A DNA stretch of 64,000 nt from Cordia subcordata. Its lineage: Eukaryota > Streptophyta > Magnoliopsida > Boraginales > Cordiaceae. The stretch covers positions 2,170,001-2,234,000 of the forward strand of contig JAPTOF010000017.1 of NCBI GenBank assembly GCA_028554755.1, in the 5' to 3' direction. Positions 54,403 to 64,000 of this stretch are shown here, piece by piece; position 1 is the first letter of the stretch, and each line of letters opens with the position of its first letter. The translations under genes were made by a program, and so were the position numbers. Below the pieces are notes generated by a model that ran no database searches, had not been told where the DNA came from, and worked only from the letters and a program-made list of their open reading frames with translations.

Positions 54403-57400
54403 ATGGATACGCTTTCCTGTCTTTTTATCCCTTTCATATGTTTAGCCTTGGCTTTTCAACACGCAGAAAAAGCTGGTGGACAAAATAGTAGTATTACGCA
54501 ACTAAACCATGCAAGTGGGGTAGTTATAGGTGCAATTCTGGACACTGGTTCTCGTGAGGGAAAGGAAGCTAGAGTGGCTATAGAGATTGCTCTCCATAAT
54601 CTCAACACCAGCACTAATCAAACTTTTGCACTTCGTAACAGAAACTCACGGAGCAGTCCTCAACGTGCAGCTGCTGCAGGTAAAAATCATGTCTTCTGCA
54701 TATCGGAAAAATGATATCGAATATTGGGTTGCTATTAGATCGGAGTCCGATTGACAGATACCAGTCTAGCGGATCTCAACCCTTTGCTCTTCGAGAGTGA
54801 AATCAATCGCTGAGATTCACTAAACTCAGCGGATCTCAGCCATTAATTTTACTCTCAAAAAATGAACGGCTGAGATCCTCCTCTGACTGATTTTAGTCGC
54901 ACAATGTTAGAGTCATCGTTGAATATGAAACATGATCAACAAACAAGGAACCTAAACTCTCAGAGCAATTCTTAACTAGTAGTTTATTTAAAGTATGTTC
55001 AAACTCTTTGTATTTGAAAATTCACCCATAATTTTCCTCTACTTTTGAAATCGTTTAAAAGGGACCTATGTTATGTTTTATAAAGCAAGAGAGGATTATG
55101 ACAAAGTTTTAGTAACATAAAAAGTCCAACAACTCTTTGGCAGTACCGTAACTCCTACTAGTTTTATGTAGTAAATATCTGAGTTTAGCCATATGTGTAT
55201 ATGCAGCGAGACATCTCATGGATAAGCAGCAAGCAGAAGCTATTATAGGATTGCATACATGGGAAGAGGTATCATTGGTTGCGGAGGCAAGCGTGAAATG
55301 TAATGTACCCGTTGTTTCTCTAGCAACTTCAACTCCACAGTGGGCGACCGCGCGATGGCCCTTCTTTGTTCAATCCTTTCCGAGCCAATATGCACAAACG
55401 AAAGCTCTGGCTGCGATTATTCAGTCTTGGGAGTGGCATCAAATCACTGTCATATACGAGGACGGCAATTTGGGAGCTAATGAACTCTTTCCGCACCTTA
55501 ATGATGCCCTGCAAGTAGCTGGAGTCCAAATAAATCTGGTACCAATTCCTCCTTTTGCTTCCGATTCAATGCCTGATGAACTGCAGAAGCTTATAGAACA
55601 GCAATGTAGAGTTTTCGTGGTTCACGCATCGTTATCCACAGCTATTCATCTGTTTTATCATGCAAAGAGAATGAAGATGATGGAAAAGGAGTATGTTTGG
55701 ATCACAACAGACATGGCTACAAATCTTTTCCATTCTCTCAATGCATCTACCATTTCGTTGGTGCAAGGTGTTCTAGGGATCCGGAGTTATTTCCCTGATA
55801 CGGGGCCAGATTTTCAAAATTTTAGGGATAGCTTTCGAAGAAAGTTCAGTATTCAGTACCCTCAAGAAGAAAAACACGAGCCTGGAATTTTTGCTGTGCA
55901 AGGGTACGATGCTACATTGGTGGTAGCTCAGGCATTGAGGAAAGCTAACATGAGCCCCTGGCTTCTGCTTGAAAAGATTCCAACGGTTGATTTCAATGGT
56001 TTATCTGGTAAGATCACACTAAACGAACGCAAGGTTGCTCCAGCAAGCATTTTCCGAATTGTTAATGTGGTCGAAAAGAGTTTTAGGGAGCTTGGCTTCT
56101 GGTCTGATGGATTAGGCCGAGGCTTCTCGGAGTTTATTGATGAGAGGGGAATTTTCAATTCTTCCATGGCAGAATTGGGGCCTGTGTTGTGGCCTGGTAA
56201 ACAATGGCATACTCCTCGAGGGTGGATTCCTATCACAACTGGAAGGCAATTGAAAGTTGGCGTCCCCAATAGGCATACCTTTAAGTATGTTAACGTGGAA
56301 CAAGATCCAAACTCCAATAATTATTCTTTCTCTGGATTGTCTATTGACATCTTCAAAGAGACCCTTGCAATGTTGCCATATCATCCGCAATATGAATTCA
56401 TGCCGTTTAACGGGACATATGATGAATTGGTGGAACAAGTCTATTTAAAGGTGAGATTGGGCATACACATTTGTTTTGTTTGAAATATAAACCTCTCAGT
56501 AAGATAACTGCAAGATATTGGTTTTTCATTGTTGATTAATTAGTGTTATCCTTCTACTCAGATGTGGACTTCTTTTCATTGCAGAAGTTTGATGCTGTAG
56601 CAGGTGATGTATCCGTTATTGCTAGTCGATATAAGTACGCTGAATTTACACATCCTTACACTGAAACAGGACTAGTGATGATAGTACCTGTTCAATCAGA
56701 GTTAGGCAACAAAGCATGGTTGTTCATGAAACCCTTCACAAAATCCATGTGGGCTCTAATTCTAGTGATTACCATCTACAACGGCTTCGTCGTCTGGTTC
56801 ATAGAGCGAGATAACTTCCCCGAACTTGAAGGCTCCTCTCTGAACCAAATAGGAATCTTGATTTGGCTAGCCTTCACCTCTCTATTCTCTTTACATGGTA
56901 GTTGATGGAATAAACATGCTTTCACACATTCCTTGGAAATTTAAGATGTTTTTCTTAATTTTCTTCATTAATCATCTAGCTAATTGTGTATTATCTTTTG
57001 TTAATTAATAATCTTGCTAACTGTCTACTTCTATCCAGGGGGAAACCTTCATAGCAATTTGTCACGGATAGCGATTGTGGTATGGCTTTTTGTCGCATTA
57101 GTCATAACTCAGAGTTACACAGCTAGTCTCAGCAGCATGCTCACAGTCCAAAGGCTTGTACCAACTGTGCCAGACGTTGAGACACTGAAGAATAGCAACG
57201 CAGTAGATGGCCATGGTCGAGGTTCCTTCGTAGCCGATTATCTGAAGAAAGTGTTGGGCTTAAAATCCGACAACCTGAAAAGATTCATTTATCCGGAAGA
57301 TTATGTTGCAGCCTTGAACAGCGGGGAAATAGCAGCTGTCTTTCTTGAAGTTCCTTATGCTAAAATATTCCTTGCCAAGTACTGCAACAGCTTCATGATA

Positions 57401-58388
57401 TCAGGGCAAACATACAAAGTGGGAGGCTTTGGATTTGTAAGTCGATTCCCTTGTTTCACTTGACAAGCTTTTTATCTCATGCCCATATTTGCCTCTTGAG
57501 ATGCTGTCCAAAACGCATAGAAACTTCTAAGGTAATATATAGATTGTGGTTAGCCTAAACCACGTTGGACACCTTTTCTTATTTTGCTAAGGAAATAAGT
57601 ATATTCATTGATTTAGTAAAACACGCAAATTACACTTCACAAATTACCAAAAAAGGAAAAAAAAAAAAAAGTAGAGGATCAAAAACCATCATCCCTAACT
57701 AAGAAGGTTAACATAAGACTCCATCCATCACATTAGAAGAAATAGCAGCGTAATTGCAGAACTTTCTATTAACCCAATTATTCAACTTGACGATGTGAGA
57801 GATATCATCAATAATCTACTCCTCTGTATTGAATTTCCAACCTCATATAAAAGCTTAAACTTGCACAAAAGATTTGGTTATACTGATTTATTATACTTAA
57901 CGTGCCCCCTTTTGTGCAACTTGATTTATTTATAACTTACACATAGACAATTTAATATTTTTAAATGAGTAGCAATGAGTTTCAAACCTGAGACTGTTTG
58001 GTTTCTAAAATCCTACACTGCTTGAACCCCTAGGACAATATTTTTAATGAAGTTGTCTGAAGATGGCAGGCTCAGAGAACTTGAGAACAATGTACTTAGA
58101 TCAGTAGAATGTGTGGACCTAGAATTGAAGAAGGAAACAAGTCTCAATCCCAATAGCTTTTTTATTCTATTTATTTTTACAGGAGGCACATCGACAATTT
58201 CTCTCATAATATATATCATTACAACTAAGTGGAAATTCCGAAATGGTTTGTTAAAGCGTGGAACAATATTTGCTGTCTTCTTAGCAATGATGAAAATTTG
58301 GGAGCATAGAAGGAGGCGCTTTTCCAAGAGGGTTAGTGATGCAGAGACTGTTGCAAATAATCATCCAAGCATGTTAAATTTCGTCTAA
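54403..58388 (+). CDS. GLR2: Glutamate receptor-like channel (GLR, clade 2-like), five exons, last exon damaged
   Basis: Plant GLRs are ligand-gated cation channels of plasma membrane and endomembranes. Exons: 54403-54679, 55207-56450, 56585-56897, 57039-57436 and about 58020-58388; all junctions are GT-AG except the last acceptor, which is uncertain. They encode a signal peptide (MDTLSCLFIPFICLALA), an amino-terminal ligand domain (VVIGAILDTGSREGKEARVA ... GIFAVQGYDATLVVAQALRK), binding half S1 (from LKVGVPNRHTFKYV), DAVAGDVSVIASRYKYAEFT, M1, pore loop, M3 with SYTASLSSMLTVQRL, S2 with SGQTYKVGGFGF, and M4 (FFILFIFTGGTSTISLIIYI). About 10-15 residues normally following GGFGF (an FxKGSPLVxDI stretch) cannot be found, and LSEDGRLRELENN is out of frame with the first plausible acceptor (AG at 58032-58033). 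It may be a recent pseudogene or truncated allele; otherwise it is intact. Confidence 0.85.
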
Positions 58389-59072
58389 GGGAGTTTGGAT
58401 TTCAATAATCTCTTGTTTTGGATTGTGTTTATATTTACTACTTCTGATTGTTTCGTCTCTTACTTTTAGGATTACACATTTTTGTTCCTCATTTTAATAC
58501 CATAGATTACTATTAATCCTTTTTCATAACTCTGTTAAAAAAATTTAGGTTCATGTATATTACATATGTAAAGCAAATCTCAAATTTTGATATTTTTGTC
58601 CATACAATACAAGGTTTAGACCTAATCTCTCTCTCTCTCTCTCCCTCTCTCTCCCCCTTCTAATTCTTCACTTCTATTTCTCTCACCACCTTCATGATTA
58701 CTTCTTTCCTCTCCATGATTAACCATTTTCATCCCATGCTAGATAATTGACTTTGCTAGACACGCTTGCGCTTATATAATGGGAACCAAAATGCACATAT
58801 ATTGTAAGGCATCTATTATCCAATTTTTGCCACAAAGATAATTTAACAAATATTAAAAAGCTTTTTTTTTATAGTATTTTGGTCGAAATAATATAAGTGA
58901 TTTGATATGGCAAATTTATAGAGTACTTGTTCTAATTGAAACCATAGATTGGTTATTGAAAAATCAATGAGATTGATTTGGCGCATCTTCAAGAATTTTT
59001 CTAAGGCTTTATTATGACAACTTGAAGAAGAATCAAAGAGGGATATGCGCATTGGTTTGGAATGGAAGCTAA
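58389..59072. other. GLR 3' flank
   Basis: Non-coding; includes a (CT)n tract at about 58628-58660. Nothing else recognised. Confidence 0.5.
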
Positions 59073-59779
59073 GGGCTTGTTTGGCAAATTTAGCTGTTTG
59101 AGTAGCTGATAGCTGTTGTATTTTAGTTGATAGCGGATAGATGTTTAACTAGCTGATTGAACAAAATGTGTTCGGTAAAATTAGCTGTTAGATTAGCTGA
59201 TAAATGTTAAATGACGTAAAAAGACATTGATATCATGTTATTATTATTATTGTTATTATGATAATTGTAATTACTATTACTATTATAGGAATAATATAAT
59301 ATATTTCATAATTAGATATTTATTTTCATAATCATATTTTAATATTAAAGTATAACTAATTTTTTGATAAAACATTTATATCAATATTACAAAAATTAAT
59401 TTTAATAGATTCAAAATTATTTTGTTAAAAAAATGTACTAATAAAATTTATGCTTTTAGTAATGTTGATTATATAGAAACTGAAATTCATTTTTATATTA
59501 TTTCTTATTTATATTTGTGAAAGAAAAGATAAAAATATACAGAGAGATTGGAAAAAGAATAGAAAAAAAATTGCAAAAGGGGTAGAATTGCCAAAAAAAA
59601 AAAAAAAGCTACCTGAAACGCTAAAATTTTTAGCTTTTGAGAAACTCTAGTTGAAACGCTAAAAGTTACCTAAAAAGCTACTTGAAATGCTAGTTTATCG
59701 AACAGCAATAATTTAGCAAAATAGTGTTTTAACCAGTCAAAACGCTAAACGTTACTTGAAAAGTTGTTGCCGAACGCGC
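59073..59779. mobile_element. Non-autonomous hAT-like MITE
   Basis: About 707 bp, starting GGGCTTGTTTGGCAAA and ending TTGCCGAACGCGC, imperfect inverted repeats. Inside are repeated AGCTGATAGCTG and GAAACGCTAAAA motifs typical of a dicot hAT-like MITE family. I could not find a clean 8-bp target duplication. Confidence 0.65.
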
Positions 59780-59871
59780 ATTAAGTGTCATTAGCTTACT
59801 TAAAGTCCAAGTTTAAGAAAACCCAAATGTATTGTGTTAAGCCTTGGGTGTTATTTTCTTTTAAATAAATT

Positions 59872-62081
59872 CTTAGTGGGAGTGAATGATGCATTACGTG
59901 GAATCACTTGTTTGTACATATACATATGACATCCATATCTTCTCTTTTACAACTATACGGTGTAGTAACTATGAATAATGTTCTATGCCAATTGGTGTTC
60001 CTTGCTCTTGTTTATATCCGAGGATTGACATGGGACTTATCATCTGAAGTTCTCGTTATACTAATTATTTGTGTTGTTGTGGGAGTCTTCGCCAGCATTC
60101 ACATTGATGGATCTAGATGCTATTTCCATGGCTTGTTGTTATTCCAAATTTACCAAAAAAAAAATCATATTAATAACAATAGGAGCAGAAACATAGCATA
60201 ATAAAATCTATTATACACATAGGCATCACTTCAAGCAAAAAAACAAGAGTAAACTTAAAACTCGTTACTTTTGTAGTGTGAACTGGATGCCAAAATGGCT
60301 TCTTCACTAAATACCCACTACATATTAACCTCCTAATGGTCTTCTTCACTATTTCCAAATTTCTATTGCTTAGATACGATTTGATATATAGTGGAAAAGG
60401 AAATTTTAAGGCTAAATTGAGGTTATGGAATTTAGTGTGTAGTTTTGGTGCTATTGTGTGAAACTTCTTGCACACACCTACCAAGAAAAATATCTCAGTC
60501 TCTCTCATTCTTTTTCTCACCTACCAAGAAAAATATCTCAGTCTCTCTCATTCTCTTTCTTATTTGGGTTATGCCTATCTTGTACTATTTATAGTACAAG
60601 GCAACCCTAATAAGAATAAAGTTACTAGAATATTATGTTTTACCATAATACCCCTCATTAGTCCTTCTAGAAATAGAATATTCCCTAGGGATAAGAATAT
60701 CCCATTTATTCTACCTCACACACTAAATATCTTCCATGTGAGACTCGCTTATCTGATTAATATATTCATGAGTTATATTAAAAAGACTCGAATAATTAAA
60801 TCTCTTCTTAATTTTAAACTTAAAATTTTAATTAAGCAATGTACATAATTAATTTATCTCAATTAATGTATCCAATAGAGTAATGACTAGTGGAAGGACC
60901 AAAAGACATAATCACCCTTGGCTCCCAACATAACCAAAATGTCCACGTCACTACTTTGGTGACATTAAGGCCATTTTGATCTCGGTCTATTTCCACTAGA
61001 AGATCAAAGTTATACTCCAAGGATATATACTGGTTAAGCAAGAGCTTGTCACCCGCTCTACAGACCTCTGTCCTTAACCAACCAAGTGAAATGACCAAAA
61101 CGTCCCTATATGTATCCTGTAGTCAAGGCCAATCTCAACAAGTACCATCACTCCCAAGACTACATATAGAACCTCAGAATCTCTAGTCCCATATAATGAT
61201 CATCCACTGGTTATGGATCTCTTGATCTGGGGAACGAACCACAAGCCAAATGACTAATATACCCTTGAAGGGCAATATCACTAGTACTAAATTTCCGATG
61301 ATCAAGTAGACAAATCTAAAGGGGCACATAGACTCTACTGTTGCATATACATGTCCCAAAAAAATTAGAATACAACATCCCTCGTATGAGACAAACAATC
61401 ATATCACTCAAGATCTGTCCTGGTGGTAAATTAAAGTGTTACACTCTAACTCAGTCAGTTCATCTAGACATACTCAAGATTAAGATTATTGGTCAATCGA
61501 AAGCAGTGAGTATCCCGTCTTTTTTATGTGATGGTACAATTCTCAAAAGATATACTTACAGTGGCCCTATTTAATGTATGACACTCCACTAGAAGTATAG
61601 TCCGAAAAACCATCTAATAACTTAGGTAGATCACCATTTCTAGAAGACTTGTCCATTATAGCCTTTTCTCGATAGAGTGTCTAGCACTACCATATGCTAT
61701 GAACCAATTTCTGATATCATCAAATCTAAACCTGTACCTACAGTGCGTTGAGCCTCACTACACACCCAAGTCATTGGTCTATATCATTAAACTTTTATAG
61801 TTTGCGTCAATGCACAAATAGAGAAATATAGTGTGCAAAACTCAATCATATGAACAATATCATAGAATTATGTCTAGTATCCAATAATCACCTTGTGCTG
61901 GTGGCCTTTAGGGCATACAATCTCAACACACACCACATATCCCCTTTGGACTTCTATGACAGCTTTCCTACTTTACCCATTCTCCTTGGCACTTGTTTAT
62001 GTTTTTGATTATGTTTTCGGTTGGTCTTACAAATATGAAGGTGATATCTCAGTGGCAGAAATTCTTTTGCCCTTTCTTTAA
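59872..62081 (+). pseudogene. NCL: Second copy of the NCL 3' end, split by a solo LTR
   Basis: Only the last exon is present, in two halves: 59955-60104 (LYGVVTMNNVLC, LVFLALVYIRGLTWDLSSEV, IICVVVGVFASIH) and 61929-62081 (YPLWTSMTAFLLYPFSLALV, YVFDYVFGWS, then 16 extra residues to TAA because the stop seen in copy 1 is a sense codon here). The Trp that is a stop at 21600-21602 is still TGG here. The splice acceptor before LYG is lost (ACAAC in place of GCAG). A 1.8-kb solo LTR sits in the exon. No upstream NCL exon lies nearby, so it is a non-functional fragment moved as genomic DNA. Confidence 0.9.
60105..61928 (-). mobile_element. Solo LTR (~1.8 kb, copia-type) inside NCL copy 2
   Basis: On the minus strand the 1824-bp segment starts TGTTGAGATTGTATGCC and ends ...CATCA. 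It is flanked by CACAT (60100-60104) and CACAC (61929-61933), a 5-bp target duplication with one mismatch. Copy 1 shows the uninterrupted CATTCACACCACAT. A minus-strand TATAAATA lies at 60586-60593. No primer site or coding motif is inside, so this is one LTR left by recombination, or a short non-autonomous element. A 41-bp unit (ACCAAGAAAAATATCTCAGT...) is doubled at about 60479-60560. Confidence 0.85.
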
Positions 62082-62872
62082 CAGTGAGGGGGTCTTCCAG
62101 GAGTGTATCTACAATTTTTGGACCAAGAGTGCATATGTCTTCCTGTAAGAATCCTAGTCTTCAGTTTGTCATGTTTCGGAATTTTGACATGCCAGCAACC
62201 TTACTAATTGGTGTCTTTGTGGTGCTTATAGATGTTTTGTTCCAGCTTCAATGACATCTATTGCATAAAACTTGGAAAATAAAATAAAATACATTCTTAG
62301 GCTTTCTCCTTCCTGTTTTGTGCACAAAAAAAAAGAGCTATTAGACTTGCTTGGATTGGTTTTTCTAAAGGGAAAAAAAAACTTTTTTCTTTTAAAAAAA
62401 AAGTATTTTGTTTTTTAAACTATTTGGCTTGACTTTAAAAAAAATTAAAACTCTGGAAAAAAGTTCAAATCTAGTTTTTTTTTTTTTTTTGGAAGTCAAA
62501 ATTTTTAATTTTTTAGAAAAACACTTTTTTTAAGTGTAAAAAAGTTCCTTTGAAAAAAGTCAATCCGAACGAGCCCTTTGTAAAGTATGTTGACAGTTTA
62601 ATGATGAGTTTGGCTAAAGAGGGTCTTCGGATTGGGTTATTGAAAAGTTACTTGAATGACTTTTTGCTTAAGTGATTTTCTTTTTTAATTTTTTAAATTT
62701 AAATAGTTACCTATTTGAATAAAAATAGTAATTGTAAAAAAAGAATTTACATGTTTGGTTAAAGTGTATTGAAAAATAAGATAATTATTGAAATAATTAT
62801 TAAAAACATGAAAACAGAATATCAATTAAAATATAATATAAACAGAGTTATCTATTAAACTTTTAAGCTTAT
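61929..62872 (+). repeat. Segmental duplication copy 2, part a
   Basis: This continues after the solo LTR and matches copy 1 from 21670 to 22240: the exon end, the GTCTTCCAGGAGTGT flank and a longer, better preserved MITE (62343-62576). Some 250 bases near 62580-62860 are not found in copy 1. At 62868-62872 a single CTTAT marks the empty copia site. Confidence 0.9.
62343..62576. mobile_element. MITE family M2, copy 2
   Basis: Ends are AGACTTGCTTGGATTGGTTT and AAAAGTCAATCCGAACGAGC, inverted repeats matching the ends of 32747-32951. The interior is A/T homopolymer-rich. Copy 1 of the segmental duplication has a decayed version at about 22070-22200 that lacks the right end. Confidence 0.7.
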
Positions 62873-64000
62873 ATTAGCAAAATATTATAGTTTAATAATT
62901 TAATTTATGTGATGTATAATATAAGTGTATAAAATAATTATTAAATAAATTATACTAATATAGATAAAAGTGCAAGTACAATATAAATGAGTACCGATAA
63001 TTTAGTAATAAATGCAACGATAAAATAATAAAGGTTTTAGTCTTTTTCGTCTAAGCATTCGCGGCAATAAAAAGTAGATAAACTATGAACGACACATTCA
63101 ATTGGCGTTCCGACATCTGTATCCTTATAAAAGTCAAAGGTTATTGGAATATTGCTCTTTTAGAATCTATAAATACCAAGCTTTAGGGGAGGTGCTTGTT
63201 CATCAATAAATACTCTACATATCTTGTTTCTCTACACGAGTATCTCGATCTGAGTATTGACTTAGGCGTCAAAGTCCCTTCGATCAGCCGCAGCCTGATG
63301 TACCCTGATTGACCCGAGTAGCTTTTTTGTTCATTTTGCGAGTTGATACGTTTAAGGAGTTTGAGCTCGGGTTGAGAAACTCTAATTGATAATCTGTGTT
63401 ATCAGTTGGTGTCATCCGTGGAAAATGAGGTCAGCGTACACTCATCGAGACCCACATGTCACAAGAAGTTTCCTAGAAATCACAGGGCTCCGGATTAGGA
63501 CTTCGACATGACTTAAGTAGTTAGAATACGCTATCTTATCACCCAATGGGGAGTTGGAGGACCCTCAAATCCAACCTGGTCCTTGACGATCCAACCTAGA
63601 CGTCACAACCATGCGCCAAGAACAACACCATATGCACAGATCCATGCTCCCGATCTTGCCTGGAGCTAACCTGTTAGTACTGTTTAACATTAGATGCCTA
63701 TGCACACTCCTAATCCTTTAAGCAATAGACCTTTTACAGCAAGAGACCATGGGACCTTACCCTCAACAACTACCTCTCTTCACCCGTGGCTTCTTTGAAA
63801 AGTATTTGGACTTTTAGTTAGCTTTTCGCTATACAAATATATATATATATATATATATATATCTGCAAAGTAACGGCTTTGCATAAAATGGATGTTGTTA
63901 GCTTTGCATTTAAATGAGGATAGGTTTTATGAAGAAAAGCCTAGTTTCTAGCCCAAATCGCTCATAAGATTTTGTGCATGGTTGGTGTGTAAAAATATAA
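62873..64000 (+). repeat. Segmental duplication copy 2, parts b and c (to window edge)
   Basis: This matches 27183-28122 and then, after the junction at 63794-63797, 32203-32430. It contains the Ty3 LTR/leader relic (primer-site-like GTTGGTGTCATCCGTGGAAA at about 63403) and an AT microsatellite at 63836-63862. It runs off the window, so the duplication may be larger. Confidence 0.88.

Noticed and set aside
55329..56438. Minus-strand frames of 66-129 codons opposite the GLR gene
   Set aside because: They are shadows of GLR exon 2, which has clear domain content on the plus strand.

Overview
The window is nuclear DNA of a eudicot plant. It is AT-rich, intron-bearing and crowded with plant transposons of many ages: Athila-type and other Ty3 elements, Ty1/copia elements, Mutator-like, hAT and CACTA non-autonomous elements, and a tRNA-derived SINE. 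The species cannot be told from the sequence. Only two host genes are recognisable. One is an NCL-type (EF-hand Na+/Ca2+ exchanger-like) gene at about 14.9-21.8 kb, which is a decayed pseudogene here. The other is a clade-2-like glutamate receptor (GLR) gene at 54.4-58.4 kb, which is largely intact but has a damaged last exon.

Layout. 0-2.7 kb: minus-strand 5' part of an Athila-like element (protease, gag, tRNA-Asp primer site, LTR start) that runs off the left edge. 2.7-5.15 kb: broken minus-strand plant mobile domain (PMD) gene, followed by a ~300-bp AAT/GAT microsatellite. 5.5-14.9 kb: AT-rich spacer holding a Mutator-like fold-back element (9287-10191), an hAT element with a perfect 8-bp target duplication (10767-11349), a copia-type LTR with primer site (12001-12380, minus) and a Ty3 pol relic carrying a MITE. 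14.9-21.8 kb: NCL pseudogene with lost start, frameshift, lost splice site and two nonsense codons; its first intron contains a 950-bp tandem duplication. 22.2-27.2 kb: complete but inactive copia element with TSD CTTAT. 27.2-35.7 kb: layers of Ty3 and SIRE-like copia relics and nested MITEs. 35.76-47.03 kb: complete Athila-like element of 11.3 kb that splits a SINE. 47.9-53.1 kb: two related Mutator-like elements, each carrying RNase H-like and GRF-zinc-finger-like gene fragments (Pack-MULEs). 54.4-58.4 kb: GLR gene. 59.9-64 kb: a second copy of the NCL 3' end and its downstream DNA, interrupted by a 1.8-kb solo LTR.

The most informative structure is a direct segmental duplication about 38 kb apart (21.44-32.43 kb and 59.87-64.0 kb). 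Each copy serves as an empty-site control for the other. The copia element is absent from copy 2, where its target site is unbroken. The solo LTR is absent from copy 1. Copy 2 lacks 4.08 kb of copy 1 at a TTTG microhomology. The order of events can therefore be read without outside data.

All reading was by eye and by translation. Lineage names (Athila, SIRE, Tat) rest on remembered motifs. Boundaries marked 'about' are approximate.
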